DNA of 64,000 nt, from positions 1 through 64,000 of the forward strand of contig CABUIE010000002.1 of the NCBI GenBank assembly GCA_902491565.1, written 5' to 3'. Positions 8,826 to 18,505 of the stretch are shown here, one piece after another. Source of the DNA: an uncultured Collinsella sp. (GTDB taxonomy: Bacteria > Actinomycetota > Coriobacteriia > Coriobacteriales > Coriobacteriaceae). The number at the start of each line of letters is the position of its first letter. Within the stretch, counting starts at the first letter, position 1. Both the position numbers and the translations under genes were made by a program. The notes below the pieces were generated by a model. It ran no database searches and was not told where the DNA came from. It saw only the letters and a program-made list of their open reading frames with translations.

Positions 8826-8864
8826 GGCCCCCGAGCAGCTTATTAAACTGCTCGGGGGCCTTTT
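8826..8864 (+). terminator. Intrinsic terminator of the PBP gene
   Basis: Perfect 13-bp arms GGCCCCCGAGCAG and CTGCTCGGGGGCC with a 9-nt loop, followed by TTTT. Confidence 0.92.
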
Positions 8865-8989
8865 AGTTTAAAGCGACCTGGTGAACGGTCTTTATACCGG
8901 CAAACAATATAGGGGGTACCGACCAACGTCGATACCCCCTTACAAGCCACCATGTCACGCACACAGTGCCGAGCGCACGACCCGCACGC

Positions 8990-9427
8990 CTACTTGCGAG
9001 AATTGCTCAGCTTATTGATCAGCGCCTCGAGACGCTCGCCGTCCTCGGCCGTCTGGGCAATAACCAAAATCGTATCGTTGCCGGCAAGCGAGCCAAGCAC
9101 ATCGGGCAGCTCTGCCGCATCAACGGCGGCGGCGATGCCGGAAGCCGTGCCAGGCTGAGCCTTGATCATAACCAGATTGTCGGTGCGCAGAACGCCCGTT
9201 ACGAGCTCGGAAACCATACGCTGCAGGTGCAGGTCCTCTGCCAGAACATAGATGCCCTCAGGGAGCTTACGCAGCCCCATATCGGCAATATCGCGAGAGA
9301 CAGTCGCCTGCGTGCAATCAAAGCCCATAGCGCGGAGCTCATCGACCAGCACGCGCTGCGTGCGGACGTCCTTATTGCGCACAATATCTCTAATGGCATC
9401 CTGGCGCCCATTGCGTTTTTTAGCCAT
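8990..9427 (-). CDS. argR: Arginine repressor ArgR
   Basis: A 145-aa ArgR/AhrC-family regulator: N-terminal winged helix (QDAIRDIVRNKDVRTQRVLVDELRAMGF...ATVSRDIADMGL) and C-terminal oligomerisation/arginine-binding domain with the family signature GTASGIAAAVDAA and AGNDTILVIA. It would repress arginine biosynthesis and activate catabolism as a hexamer with L-arginine. The ATG at 9427 (MAKKRNGRQ) is preferred over 9460 for family fit. No arginine genes are nearby. A perfect 15-bp palindrome lies 34 bp upstream and may serve autoregulation. Confidence 0.93.
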   Translation of the reverse strand: MAKKRNGRQDAIRDIVRNKDVRTQRVLVDELRAMGFDCTQATVSRDIADMGLRKLPEGIYVLAEDLHLQRMVSELVTGVLRTDNLVMIKAQPGTASGIAAAVDAAELPDVLGSLAGNDTILVIAQTAEDGERLEALINKLSNSRK

Positions 9428-9460
9428 ACAAACCCTCTCTCCAAAAGATGGCGGAGACAA

Positions 9461-9475
9461 TCAATCAGTGATTGA
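9461..9475. promoter_or_regulatory. Palindrome upstream of argR, possible operator
   Basis: TCAATCA-G-TGATTGA is a perfect 15-bp dyad. It resembles but does not match the usual ARG box (TNTGAAT...ATTCANA), so autoregulation is inference. Confidence 0.45.
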
Positions 9476-9520
9476 ATAGTTTAACGCTATTTGAAGGCTT
9501 TTGTGTATAAGAACGCATTT

Positions 9521-9548
9521 CGAAACAATTCTATGCAAATTTGTTTCG
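9521..9548. promoter_or_regulatory. Inverted repeat CGAAACAA in argR upstream region
   Basis: Perfect 8-bp arms CGAAACAA (9521-9528) and TTGTTTCG (9541-9548) with a 12-bp AT-rich spacer, between the GT2 stop codon and the argR promoter region. There is no U-tract, so an operator is more likely than a terminator. Confidence 0.35.
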
Positions 9549-9559
9549 AGATGAGCCGT

Positions 9560-10600
9560 TTAGGCGGTTTTTGCGCCCGTCCGGTTAAGAAAAGCTGCCA
9601 GATGCGTACACATCACGCAGCGCGCGGGCTTGGCGCTGGCGATCGGCCCAAACAACAGACCGAGCCCCCGATGGTTATCCTTGAGCGCGGCGACCATTTG
9701 ACGGGTTCGAGGTGCCTCGAGCATATCACGCATGCGGGCGGAACGCTCGATTGACGACACCCCATGCGGGCTCAGACACAAATTCTCGATGCAGGCGACC
9801 AGTCCGGCAAAGTAGAACTTTTGGCTTGCCAGCTTGAGCCGACCACCGCTATCTGCTTCCGAGAGTGAGTCAGCAAGCTCGTCGAGCGCTCGGGTGTCAT
9901 CGGATACCTTGGCATACATGGTGGGATCAAAGGCATCTGTAAGCTTAGGTGCCGCCGCGTGGAAACAAGCATCGCCGCAGCCGGACACGCATCGTGCCTG
10001 CGAAAGCGCGCATGCCATAAACCCAACTGTGCGAAACACCTTGTCGCACAAAAGGCATGCCTCAAACAGCGAGCGGCTGTACATCACGCCAGAGGTCTGA
10101 ACGACAAGGCCGCCTAAAATCAACTGGGGCAGCCCGGTCACCATCGAGGATTTGCTATCAATGGAAATATGAGCAGCATCCAAGACGCGCGAATGGCGCT
10201 CTCGATGTGCATCATAGCGGTCGAGCGACACCGTGGGGAGCACTATGTCTGCCGTAGTATCGCACGCGATATCGACCATCTTGGAAAGGGCCTGCGGAGC
10301 AAACCACTCATCGGCGTTCATGGCGATGATTTGAGAGCCGCGCGAGGCATCAAAACCGGCACGAAGACAAGCGCCGCGCTTCGCGTCCTCGACGTCAATC
10401 AAATCAATATGGATGTCCCTGTCGGCAGCAACCTGAAGCGAATGGCGCACACCGGGCGCAGCATCGCGGCAGACAACGACAATCTGCAAATCGTAGAGGT
10501 CTTGGTTCTGGATACTCTCGAGCGCACGCATCGCATAGCTGGGCGAACCTTCTACCACAAGGATCACCGAAAGTCGCGGATGCGAGCCACGTCGAACCAA
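9560..10600 (-). CDS. GT2-family glycosyltransferase
   Basis: Protein of 346 aa with the start of a GT-A fold (RLSVILVVEGSPSYAMRALESIQNQDLYDLQIVVVCRDA) and a DxD-like NADEW segment near residue 95, as in family 2 glycosyltransferases that add sugars to wall or surface glycans. There is no membrane segment. The C-terminal half is not recognisable. The start is TTG at 10600, preceded by GAGAGGA. It is an orphan with no other glycan genes beside it, so substrate is unknown. Confidence 0.7.
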   Translation of the reverse strand: MVRRGSHPRLSVILVVEGSPSYAMRALESIQNQDLYDLQIVVVCRDAAPGVRHSLQVAADRDIHIDLIDVEDAKRGACLRAGFDASRGSQIIAMNADEWFAPQALSKMVDIACDTTADIVLPTVSLDRYDAHRERHSRVLDAAHISIDSKSSMVTGLPQLILGGLVVQTSGVMYSRSLFEACLLCDKVFRTVGFMACALSQARCVSGCGDACFHAAAPKLTDAFDPTMYAKVSDDTRALDELADSLSEADSGGRLKLASQKFYFAGLVACIENLCLSPHGVSSIERSARMRDMLEAPRTRQMVAALKDNHRGLGLLFGPIASAKPARCVMCTHLAAFLNRTGAKTA

Positions 10601-10760
10601 GTTATCCGTCCTCTCGACAGCAATGAATCAAACTGTCGTTCATGGTACACCCCGGCAATAAAAGCAATGAGACACCGGTTGTATTGCACGCCAAGAACAG
10701 ATGTTGCACACGCGCAGCCCACAGATGACGGGTGTCGACGCACGACGCGTCGAGCCCCCG

Positions 10761-11585
10761 CTAGTCGAGCACGACAAGCTCGACGGGATCGTAATCCACG
10801 CCCATAAACGTAAGGCCGCAGGCAGGAGCCGTGGGGCCCGCAGCGGTACGGTCGCAAGCATCGATGACCTCGCGCATCCACTCGGGTTTACGGCGATGCA
10901 TGCCAATCTCGACAAGCGTGCCCACGATCGTGCGGACCATCGAATGCAGAAACGCATTGCCCTCGATGGTAAACGTCAGGATGTCCTCGCCAAACGCAAC
11001 CTCATGGCCAAACTCGGCACGCATCACGCAGCGATGCGTAGGTTTGCCCACGGCAGAGGCAACCTTGCAAAAGCTTTTAAAGTCCTGCTCGCCCAAAAGC
11101 GCAGGGCAGGCGGCCGCCATCGCATCGACGTCGAGGGGATAGCGATGCCACCACACAGCACCGCGTGACAGCACGGGCCGCGCATCACGATCGGCAATGC
11201 GATAGGTGTAAGTGCGAGAGCGCGCTTCAAAGCGCGCAGAAAAGCCCTTACGAGCCTTGTAGACCTCGTTGATGGCGATATCTTTGGGCAGCAGGGCATC
11301 CATAGCCCGCAGCCACCTACGGCGCGTACACGCGAGCTCAGCGTCCGTTACGGGCACGCTGATAAACTGTGCCACCGCATGCACGCCGGCATCGGTACGT
11401 CCCGCACACGTCAGGTCGATCGGGCGGCGAAGCAGCGTCTCGATGGCTCGACGTAGCTCACCCGCAACCGTCGTCTGTCCCGGCTGCTCGGCAAATCCGC
11501 TATACGACGAGCCATCATAGGCCACGCGGAAAACGAGCGTGGCATCGAGCTCGGAAATCGAATTGAAATCAGACGGCGCAGTCAT
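10761..11585 (-). CDS. truA: tRNA pseudouridine synthase A
   Basis: TruA (274 aa) makes pseudouridine at positions 38-40 of the tRNA anticodon arm. The catalytic Asp lies in the CAGRTDAGVHA motif near residue 60, and RSRTYTYRI and GNAFLHSMVRTIVGTLVEIG are family blocks. The ATG at 11585 follows GGGAG. It lies just downstream of the rplQ terminator, the usual neighbourhood of truA in Gram-positives. Confidence 0.95.
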   Translation of the reverse strand: MTAPSDFNSISELDATLVFRVAYDGSSYSGFAEQPGQTTVAGELRRAIETLLRRPIDLTCAGRTDAGVHAVAQFISVPVTDAELACTRRRWLRAMDALLPKDIAINEVYKARKGFSARFEARSRTYTYRIADRDARPVLSRGAVWWHRYPLDVDAMAAACPALLGEQDFKSFCKVASAVGKPTHRCVMRAEFGHEVAFGEDILTFTIEGNAFLHSMVRTIVGTLVEIGMHRRKPEWMREVIDACDRTAAGPTAPACGLTFMGVDYDPVELVVLD

Positions 11586-11620
11586 GGGCGCTCCCAACAA
11601 ACAAGCAACGGTATCGCGAC

Positions 11621-11651
11621 AAAAAAAGAGGGGTACGCGAACGTACCCCTC
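11621..11651 (-). terminator. Intrinsic terminator after rplQ
   Basis: Perfect 10-bp arms GAGGGGTACG/CGTACCCCTC with a CGAA-type tetraloop and a T7 tract on the minus strand, ending the ribosomal-protein operon. Confidence 0.93.
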
Positions 11652-11677
11652 GAATATAGCCTATGCAGACGGATTGT

Positions 11678-12145
11678 CTACTCAGCGGTCTCCTCAGCAG
11701 GAGCCTCCTCGGCAGCCTCGACCTTCTTGGGAGCAGCGGCCTTCTTGGGGGCCGGAGCAGCCTTCTTGGCCTTAGGCGTGCAAGGCTCGGTGACGAGCTC
11801 CATGATAACGATGGGAGCGTTGTCGCCCTTGCGGTTACCGAGCTTCATGATGCGGGTGTAACCGCCGTTGCGGTCCTGCCACATGCCCTGAGCAGCCTTG
11901 TCGAAGATCTCGGCAACGAGCTGCTTATCGCCGAGCTTGGCGATAGCCAGACGACGAGAGTGCAGGTCGCCCTTCTTGGCCCAGGTGATGATCGGATCGA
12001 CGACCGAACGCAGCGCCTTAGCGCGGGTCTCGGTGGTCTTGATGCGGTCGTTCTCGAAGAGGGCCTTAGCAAGGCTCTTCTTCATGGCCTTGGTGTGGCT
12101 CGCATCGGTGCCGAGCTTCAGGCCCTTCTTAACGTTATGACGCAT
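11678..12145 (-). CDS. rplQ: 50S ribosomal protein L17
   Basis: bL17 (155 aa), starting MRHNVKKGLKLGTDASHTKAMKKSLAKALFEND, the family signature. The core of about 118 residues is followed by a Lys/Ala/Pro/Glu-rich tail from about residue 120 (KAKKAAPAPKK...EETAE), an extension common in actinobacterial L17. It is the last gene of the alpha part of the operon. Confidence 0.97.
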   Translation of the reverse strand: MRHNVKKGLKLGTDASHTKAMKKSLAKALFENDRIKTTETRAKALRSVVDPIITWAKKGDLHSRRLAIAKLGDKQLVAEIFDKAAQGMWQDRNGGYTRIMKLGNRKGDNAPIVIMELVTEPCTPKAKKAAPAPKKAAAPKKVEAAEEAPAEETAE

Positions 12146-12175
12146 GGTCTAGTTTCTCCTCAAATATGCGAAGCA

Positions 12176-13117
12176 TTAAGCCTTCAGGCTCAGGCCCATG
12201 GACTCAAGCTTGTCCTTCACTTCCTCGATCGACTTAACACCGAAGTTACGGATGTTGAGCAGATCGTTCTCCGAGAACTCAACGAGCTGACGGACCGAGT
12301 GAATGCTGGCGCGCTTAAGGCAGTTGTAGGAACGGACGGAAAGGTCCAGATCCTCGATCTGCTTGTCCAGCTCGGCGTTGTCGTTGGTGACCTCGGGAGC
12401 GAAGATCGAAGCCTCCTCCTCGACCTCGGGGGTCTCGGCAAGGTTCATAAAGGCGGCCATATGCTGGTTGATGATATTGGCAGCCTGGACCACGGCGTCG
12501 CGCGGGGCGATGGAGCCGTTGGTCTCGATCTCGAGGACAAGGCGGTCGTAGTCGGTGTGCTGACCGACACGGCAAGCCTCAACGAGCTTGGCGCAACGGG
12601 AAACCGGCGAGTACAGCGAGTCGACGTGGATCACACCGATGGGATCGTTGTCGCGTTTGTTGGCCTCGCCAGAAACATAGCCGCGGCCATAGCCGATGCG
12701 CATGCTCATGGTGAGATGGCCACCCTCGGTGAGCGTAGCGATGTGCTGCTCGGGGTTGACCAGCTCAAACTCGGACGGAATAAAGAAGTCCGCACCGGTG
12801 ACCTCGCAGGGGCCGTCAACCGAAATGGTGGCGGTCGCCTCGTCGGTCGTGCCGAGAGCCCTGAAGACAAGACCCTTGACATTCAGGACGATGTCGGTGA
12901 CATCCTCGACCATGTTAGGGATGGTCATGAACTCGTGCTGCGCGCCATCGATCTGAATAGCCTCGACGGCGGCACCCTCGAGCGAGGACAGAAGAACGCG
13001 ACGAAGGGAGTTACCCAGCGTATCGCCGTAGCCACGCTCGAGCGGCTCGACGGAGACACGAGCAGACGTCTCGTTGATCTCTTCGACCTGAACCTGAGGC
13101 CTAATGAATTCTGACAT
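12176..13117 (-). CDS. rpoA: RNA polymerase alpha subunit
   Basis: RpoA (313 aa) with the N-terminal dimerisation domain (EPLERGYGDTLGNSLRRVLLSSLEGAAV) and C-terminal alphaCTD (SVRSYNCLKRASIHSVRQLVEFSENDLLNIRNFG) that contacts UP elements and activators. It sits between rpsD and rplQ, the standard order. The ATG at 13117 is preceded by GGAGGTAA. Confidence 0.98.
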   Translation of the reverse strand: MSEFIRPQVQVEEINETSARVSVEPLERGYGDTLGNSLRRVLLSSLEGAAVEAIQIDGAQHEFMTIPNMVEDVTDIVLNVKGLVFRALGTTDEATATISVDGPCEVTGADFFIPSEFELVNPEQHIATLTEGGHLTMSMRIGYGRGYVSGEANKRDNDPIGVIHVDSLYSPVSRCAKLVEACRVGQHTDYDRLVLEIETNGSIAPRDAVVQAANIINQHMAAFMNLAETPEVEEEASIFAPEVTNDNAELDKQIEDLDLSVRSYNCLKRASIHSVRQLVEFSENDLLNIRNFGVKSIEEVKDKLESMGLSLKA

Positions 13118-13149
13118 GTATTACCTCCAGCCTCAGCAGCCCGGATGGA

Positions 13150-13746
13150 CTACTTAGAGTAGAGCTCGACGATGAGCTGCTCGTTGATATCACCGCTGAT
13201 CTGCTCACGCGTCGGCAGAGCGAGCACGTTACCAGACAGCTTCTCGATATCGACCTCGAGCCAGCCAGGGACCTCAAAGCGCTCGGAGGAAATCAGGGCC
13301 TCCTTGATGGGGAGGAGGTCACGGAACTTCTCGCCGACAGCGACGACGTCGCCGGCCTTGACGCGGTAGGACGGGATGTCCACGCGCTTGCCGTTCACGG
13401 TGAAGTGACCGTGACGGACGGACTGACGAGCCTCTTTGCGGGTGCGGGCGAAGCCAAGACGGAAGACGACGTTGTCGAGGCGAGACTCAAGAATGATCAT
13501 GAGGTTCTCACCGGTGACGCCGTTCATCTTACGGGCCTTGTTGAAGTAGCCGTGGAACTGCTTCTCCAGAACGCCATAGATGAACTTGACCTTCTGCTTC
13601 TCGCGCAGCTGCATGCCGTACTCAGATTCCTTGCGACGGCGCTTGGGCTGACGGATAGATTCCTTCTTGCTGCTGTAACCGAGCTCAGCGGGATCGATCC
13701 CGAGCTGACGGCAGCGCTTAAGAACAGGAGTCCTGTCGATTGCCAT
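13150..13746 (-). CDS. rpsD: 30S ribosomal protein S4
   Basis: uS4 (198 aa), with the S4 RNA-binding domain (RLDNVVFRLGFARTRKEARQSVRHGHFTVNGKRVDIPSYRVKAGD). Only one Cys lies near the N-terminus, so it is the zinc-free form. It is inside the alpha operon between rpsK and rpoA, the actinobacterial arrangement. Confidence 0.97.
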   Translation of the reverse strand: MAIDRTPVLKRCRQLGIDPAELGYSSKKESIRQPKRRRKESEYGMQLREKQKVKFIYGVLEKQFHGYFNKARKMNGVTGENLMIILESRLDNVVFRLGFARTRKEARQSVRHGHFTVNGKRVDIPSYRVKAGDVVAVGEKFRDLLPIKEALISSERFEVPGWLEVDIEKLSGNVLALPTREQISGDINEQLIVELYSK

Positions 13747-13765
13747 ATTGATACGATCCTTTCAG

Positions 13766-14170
13766 TTACACGCGGCGACGCTTCTTGGGGCGGCAGCCGT
13801 TGTGCGGAATGGGGGTCTTGTCCTGGATGCTCGAGACCTCGAGGCCAGCAGCCTGGAGGGAGCGGATGGCGGTCTCACGACCGGAGCCGGGGCCCTTGAC
13901 GAAGACGGAAACCTTCTTCATACCGTGCTCCATGGCCTGCTTGGCAGCAGCCTCGGCAGCCATCTGGGCAGCGAACGGCGTGGACTTACGGGAGCCCTTG
14001 AAGCCCACCTGGCCAGCCGACTTCCAGGAAATGACGTTGCCCTGGGGATCGGTGATCGAAACGATCGTGTTGTTGAACGTAGAACGAATGTGAGCCTGGC
14101 CCACGGAAATGTTCTTACGGTCCGCGCGCTTCAGACGGGCAGCGCGAACGTTCTTCTTAGCAGTAGCCAT
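13766..14170 (-). CDS. rpsK: 30S ribosomal protein S11
   Basis: uS11 (134 aa) with [26 protein letters not shown] and C-terminal [12 protein letters not shown], both hallmarks. It is 14 bp downstream of rpsM and co-transcribed with it. Confidence 0.98.
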   Translation of the reverse strand: MATAKKNVRAARLKRADRKNISVGQAHIRSTFNNTIVSITDPQGNVISWKSAGQVGFKGSRKSTPFAAQMAAEAAAKQAMEHGMKKVSVFVKGPGSGRETAIRSLQAAGLEVSSIQDKTPIPHNGCRPKKRRRV

Positions 14171-14184
14171 CTATCTAGCGCTCC

Positions 14185-14559
14185 TTATTTCTTCTTCTTA
14201 GCACCGATCTGACGCTTCGGGCCCTTGCGGGTACGAGCGTTAGTGTGGGTGCGCTGGCCGCGGACCGGGAGGCCCTTGCGGTGACGAAGGCCGCGGTTGC
14301 AGCCGATGTCCATAAGGCGCTTGACGTTCTGGTTGCGCTCACGGCGGAGGTCGCCCTCAACCATGATCTGGTTCTTATCGATATAATCGCGGATGGCGTT
14401 AACCTCATCCTCGGTGAGGTCCTTAACGCGCGTATCCACGTTAACGTTGCACTCGACGCAAATCTTCGTCGCAGTGGTGCGGCCGATGCCGTAAATGTAG
14501 GTCAGACCGATCTCAACGCGCTTCTCACGCGGGAGGTCGACACCATTAATACGGGCCAA
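14185..14559 (-). CDS. rpsM: 30S ribosomal protein S13
   Basis: uS13 (124 aa): [27 protein letters not shown] start, helix-two-turn-helix and [21 protein letters not shown]-terminal block that contacts tRNA in the P site. It ends in a poly-lysine tail. Confidence 0.98.
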   Translation of the reverse strand: MARINGVDLPREKRVEIGLTYIYGIGRTTATKICVECNVNVDTRVKDLTEDEVNAIRDYIDKNQIMVEGDLRRERNQNVKRLMDIGCNRGLRHRKGLPVRGQRTHTNARTRKGPKRQIGAKKKK

Positions 14560-14573
14560 CGTAGTCTCCTCTC

Positions 14574-14687
14574 TTAACCCTGACGCTGCTTATGACGGGG
14601 GTTCTCGCAAATGACGAGGACCTTGCCATGGCGCCTAATGATTTTGCACTTATCGCACATCTTCTTGACCGAAGGACGTACCTTCAT
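14574..14687 (-). CDS. rpmJ: 50S ribosomal protein L36
   Basis: A 37-residue bL36 starting [21 protein letters not shown] with zinc ligands CDKC...C...H (C11, C14, C27, H32). It lies 14 bp before rpsM and has an upstream AAAGGAAG site. It is the zinc-binding (C+) version. Confidence 0.97.
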   Translation of the reverse strand: MKVRPSVKKMCDKCKIIRRHGKVLVICENPRHKQRQG

Positions 14688-14834
14688 CGTTCTTCCTTTC
14701 GGTAGCGCTCAAACTACTTCCCTACTATCTACTCGCCCAGCCGCAGGCGTTTAAAACTATGGCTGGTCTTCACACGCAAACCGACCGTAGGTTGAGCTAA
14801 GCCTGCAGTCGGAAAAGAGCGTGTATGCGTGCCG

Positions 14835-15053
14835 CTATTTATAGCGATAGGTGATGCGGCCGCGGGTCAGGTCGTACGGGGAAAGCTCCACGACAACCCT
14901 GTCACCGGGGAGAATGCGGATGTAATTCATTCGGATCTTGCCAGAAATGTTGCACAGAACCGAATGACCGTTCTCGAGCTCGACCTTAAACATGGCGTTG
15001 GGCAGCGGCTCTTTTACCGTACCCTCGAGCTCAATTGCGTCTTCCTTCTTCAC
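14835..15053 (-). CDS. infA: Translation initiation factor IF-1
   Basis: OB-fold IF-1 that occupies the ribosomal A site during initiation; sequence [50 protein letters not shown] is diagnostic. The GTG at 15053 gives 72 aa, the standard length; a TTG two codons upstream (15059) is the alternative. It is followed by about 145 bp with no clear terminator before rpmJ. Confidence 0.96.
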   Translation of the reverse strand: MKKEDAIELEGTVKEPLPNAMFKVELENGHSVLCNISGKIRMNYIRILPGDRVVVELSPYDLTRGRITYRYK

Positions 15054-15157
15054 AAGCAATCATCTTTCTCTAGAAAACGACAGCGATTGAGTATTCTACA
15101 ACACGTATGTACGCATCGTAATAACTTCGTAATGGCTCCACAACTAAGTGGAACTTG

Positions 15158-15946
15158 TTACATTTCTCCGCCTTGGAGCGAACACCAAGCACCTTGCGCA
15201 TCCGTGGTGAGAATCACCGGGCCGTCATTGGTAATGGCGACGGTGTTCTCGTAGTGCGCGGCGGGCAGGTGGTCGTTGGTCGTGACGATCCAACCGTCGG
15301 AGCCCGTGCTCACATGGTTGGAACCCATCGTAACCATCGGCTCGATGGCAATGACCATGCCGGCCTGGAGGCGAACGCCCCTCCCCTTCTTTCCATAGTT
15401 AGGAACGTTGGGGTCCTCGTGCATCACGCGGCCAATGCCATGGCCCACATAATCGCGAAGCACGCCGTAACCGTGAGACTCGGCGAGGGACTGAACGGCA
15501 TAACCGACGTCCCCGATATGGTTACCGGGAACAGCCTGCTCGATGGCAGCCTTAAGGCAATCGCGCGTGATCTCGCACAAAGCCTTGGCTTCGGGCGTGG
15601 GGGTGCCGACGAAAAACGTCCAAGCGTTATCGCCGACCCAACCGTCGACAACGGCTCCCGTATCGATGGAGATGATATCGCCATCGCGCAGGATCATGTC
15701 GGGGTTGGGAATACCGTGTACCACGGCATCGTTAATCGATGCGCAAATGGTTCCGGGAAACCCGCCGTAACCCTTAAAGGCTGGGATGCCACCATGCATG
15801 CGGATAATCTGCTCCGCGAGCTGATCGAGCTCAAAAGTCGAAACGCCGGGGCGCACCATGGCTCCAACGTGGCGGAGCGCCATCTTAGATAGCGCTCCTG
15901 CCTTCTTCATCTGCTCGATTTGCGTTGCAGACTTAATCTTGATCAT
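15158..15946 (-). CDS. map: Methionine aminopeptidase type I
   Basis: MetAP (262 aa) removes the N-terminal Met from nascent proteins. Metal ligands are visible in order: IDTGAVVDGWVGD (two Asp), GHGIGRVMHEDPN (His) and the two Glu of AIEPMV and the C-terminal region. No SH3-like or zinc-finger N-terminal extension, so type Ia. Its ATG overlaps the adk stop codon by 4 bp (ATGA), indicating translational coupling. Confidence 0.96.
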   Translation of the reverse strand: MIKIKSATQIEQMKKAGALSKMALRHVGAMVRPGVSTFELDQLAEQIIRMHGGIPAFKGYGGFPGTICASINDAVVHGIPNPDMILRDGDIISIDTGAVVDGWVGDNAWTFFVGTPTPEAKALCEITRDCLKAAIEQAVPGNHIGDVGYAVQSLAESHGYGVLRDYVGHGIGRVMHEDPNVPNYGKKGRGVRLQAGMVIAIEPMVTMGSNHVSTGSDGWIVTTNDHLPAAHYENTVAITNDGPVILTTDAQGAWCSLQGGEM

Positions 15947-16569
15947 AGACCGAGAGCCTCTTTGACATCCCCGTACACGGTCTCGCGAGCCTGGTCACCG
16001 TTGACCGACTTGAGCAGACCCTGGCCACGATAGTAGTCGACGAGCGGGCTCGTGGACTTCTCGTAGACGTCGAGACGGTTCTTGATGGTCTCGGGCTTGT
16101 CGTCGTCGCGCTGATACATCTCGCCGCCACACTTGGGGCAGGTAGCATCGGCAGCGGTGCCGGTGTAACCGCAGGCGCGGCAGGTGCGACGCGAAGACAG
16201 ACGATCGATAATGACCTCGGGGGCCACATCGACCAGAAGGGCGCAGTCGATCTCGCGACCCATGGCGGAGAGCTCGGAATCGAGCGTCACGGCCTGGGCG
16301 GTGTTGCGCGGGAAGCCGTCGAGGATGAAGCCCTGCTGGGCGTCATCGGCGGCAAGGCGCTCCTTGACAAGGTCGATCACGAGCTGATCGGGAACGAGCT
16401 CGCCAGCGTCCATGTACTTCTTAGCCTGAATACCAAGCTCGGTGCCACCCTTGACGGCAGCACGCAGCAGGTCGCCCGTGGAAATGTGAGCGACGCCAAA
16501 CTCGGCGACGAGCTCCTGTGCGACGGTGCCCTTACCGGCACCCGGAGCTCCGAGCAATACGAGGTTCAT
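15943..16569 (-). CDS. adk: Adenylate kinase
   Basis: Adk (208 aa), ATP + AMP to 2 ADP. P-loop GAPGAGKGT at residues 7-15, the AMP-binding HISTGDLLRAA and DGFPRN, and a LID domain with four Cys (CRACGYTG...CPKCGG), the structural zinc site typical of Gram-positives. The ATG at 16569 follows GAGGAGG. Confidence 0.97.
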   Translation of the reverse strand: MNLVLLGAPGAGKGTVAQELVAEFGVAHISTGDLLRAAVKGGTELGIQAKKYMDAGELVPDQLVIDLVKERLAADDAQQGFILDGFPRNTAQAVTLDSELSAMGREIDCALLVDVAPEVIIDRLSSRRTCRACGYTGTAADATCPKCGGEMYQRDDDKPETIKNRLDVYEKSTSPLVDYYRGQGLLKSVNGDQARETVYGDVKEALGL

Positions 16570-16587
16570 GAGCAATCCTCCTCTAGC

Positions 16588-17874
16588 CTATTTAAAGAAT
16601 CCATCATAATCATACATCTTGATCTGGCCTTCGAGCTTATCGACCGTGTCGAGCACGACGCCGACCATGATGAGGATGGACGTGCCGCCAAATGCCTGGA
16701 TCAGCTGGTTACCCGTAAAGGAGAAGATGATCGAAGGCACGATGGCGATGAGCGCCAAAAAGACAGCGCTGGGAAGCGTAATCTTGTTGAGCGCGTTCTT
16801 GATGTAGGCCGCGGTAGCCCTACCCGGACGCACGCCCGGAATAAAGCCGCCCTGCTTCTTAAGGTTGTCGGCCGTGTCATCGGGGTTGAACACCATGGAG
16901 GTGTAGAAGTACGCGAAAAACACGATGAGGACAACGTTAAGCACCCAGTTGAGCCAGCCGCGCGAAAGCGCAGAGGCAACTGCCTGGATCCAGCCGATGC
17001 CGGGGAAGAACACGGCAATCTGAGCCGGGAAGTACAGCAGCGCCGAAGCGAAGATGATCGGCACGACACCCGCGGTGTTGACCTTGATGGGCAGGTAGGT
17101 GGTCTGACCACCCATCATGCGACGGCCCACGACGCGCTTAGCGTAGGAGACCGGGATGCGGCGCTGGCCGCGCTCAAGGAAAACAATCAGCGGGATAACC
17201 AGCAGGATGATGGCGCAGATGATCACCATGGTGATGATGCCACCGGCATTGCCCTCGGTGCTGGAGAAGATAGCCTGCGGCAGACCGGCCATGATGTTCG
17301 CGAAGATGATCAGCGACATGCCATTGCCGATACCGCGCTGGGTGATGAGCTCACCAATCCACATGATCAGCATGGCGCCCGCGGTGAGCGTGCCGACGAT
17401 CATGAGGTCGAAGATGATCTCGGGAGCGCCGGCGCCATTGAAGCTGATGCCGAAGCTCTTAAAGAGGAAGAGGTAACCCACGGAGTTGAGGATTGCCAGA
17501 GCAAGGGTGAGGTAACGCGAATACTGCGTAATCTTGGTCTGACCGACCTCGCCCTCGCGGGCAAGCTCATGCAGGGAAGGCACGACGGCCTGGAGCATCT
17601 GGAGGATGATCGAGCTGGTGATGTAAGGCATGATGCCCAGCGAAAACACCGACACATAGCTCAACGCGCCGCCAGAGAAAAGATTCAGGAGGGCCATAGC
17701 ACCTGCGGCGACCGAATTGTTATCGGTCGAGAAAAGGCCCAGCATCCCCTGGAAGGGAATGCCGGGCACAGGAACGTGCGCACCAATGCGGTACACGACG
17801 AGCATAGCTATGGTAAAAAGAATCTTTTCGCGCAATTCTTTGATGCGGAAAGCATTCTTAAGACCATTTAGCAC
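16588..17874 (-). CDS. secY: Protein translocase subunit SecY
   Basis: SecY (428 aa), the ten-helix channel of the Sec translocon. Family blocks include [42 protein letters not shown] and a C-terminal [30 protein letters not shown]. It starts with GTG at 17874 and overlaps the end of rplO by 7 bp, so it is translationally coupled to it. Confidence 0.97.
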   Translation of the reverse strand: MLNGLKNAFRIKELREKILFTIAMLVVYRIGAHVPVPGIPFQGMLGLFSTDNNSVAAGAMALLNLFSGGALSYVSVFSLGIMPYITSSIILQMLQAVVPSLHELAREGEVGQTKITQYSRYLTLALAILNSVGYLFLFKSFGISFNGAGAPEIIFDLMIVGTLTAGAMLIMWIGELITQRGIGNGMSLIIFANIMAGLPQAIFSSTEGNAGGIITMVIICAIILLVIPLIVFLERGQRRIPVSYAKRVVGRRMMGGQTTYLPIKVNTAGVVPIIFASALLYFPAQIAVFFPGIGWIQAVASALSRGWLNWVLNVVLIVFFAYFYTSMVFNPDDTADNLKKQGGFIPGVRPGRATAAYIKNALNKITLPSAVFLALIAIVPSIIFSFTGNQLIQAFGGTSILIMVGVVLDTVDKLEGQIKMYDYDGFFK

Positions 17875-18317
17875 GGCAGCTCGACCTTTCCGCCGGCGGC
17901 CTCGATCTTGGCCTGCGCAGAAGCGCTGACCTTGTCGACCTTGACCGTGAACTTCTTGGTGAGCTCACCATTGCCGAGCACCTTGACGGGCTCGAACTCG
18001 CTCTTGGTGATGCGAGCGGCCTTAAGAGCGGCACCGTCGATCACAGCGCCATCCTCGAACTTACGCTCGAGACGCTCAACGTTAACAGCGGTGTACTCGA
18101 TACGACGGGGGTTGCGGAAGCCCGGAAGCTTGGGCAGGCGCATAGCCAGCGGAGTCTGGCCACCCTCGAAGCCGGCACCCTTGGTGCCGCCAGAGCGGGA
18201 ACCCTGGCCCTTCTGACCGCGGCCAGAAGTGGTGCCGTGACCCGAAGAATTGCCACGGCCGACGCGCTTGCGGTTCTTGGTGGAACCGGGCGCGGGAGTA
18301 AGATCGTGAAGCTGCAT
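17868..18317 (-). CDS. rplO: 50S ribosomal protein L15
   Basis: uL15 (149 aa): [43 protein letters not shown] is the glycine-rich signature. Overlaps secY by 7 bp and follows rpmD by 3 bp. Confidence 0.97.
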   Translation of the reverse strand: MQLHDLTPAPGSTKNRKRVGRGNSSGHGTTSGRGQKGQGSRSGGTKGAGFEGGQTPLAMRLPKLPGFRNPRRIEYTAVNVERLERKFEDGAVIDGAALKAARITKSEFEPVKVLGNGELTKKFTVKVDKVSASAQAKIEAAGGKVELPC

Positions 18318-18320
18318 TTG

Positions 18321-18503
18321 CTACTCCTCTACAATCTCGACAAGGTGCTTGACCTTGAAGATCATGCCGCGGACGGACTCGTTGTCAGCAATCTCGCGAA
18401 CCTCGCGGATCCTGTGGAGACCGAGGGCACGGACAGTACGGACCTGGTCCTGCTTGCAACCGTTGGTGCTGCGGACCTGCTTGATCTTGATGGTGTCAGC
18501 CAT
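18321..18503 (-). CDS. rpmD: 50S ribosomal protein L30
   Basis: uL30 (60 aa), MADTIKIKQVRSTNGCKQDQVRTVRALGLHRIREVREIADNESVRGMI, the expected short bacterial form. Tightly packed between rpsE and rplO. Confidence 0.96.
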   Translation of the reverse strand: MADTIKIKQVRSTNGCKQDQVRTVRALGLHRIREVREIADNESVRGMIFKVKHLVEIVEE

Positions 18504-18505
18504 GC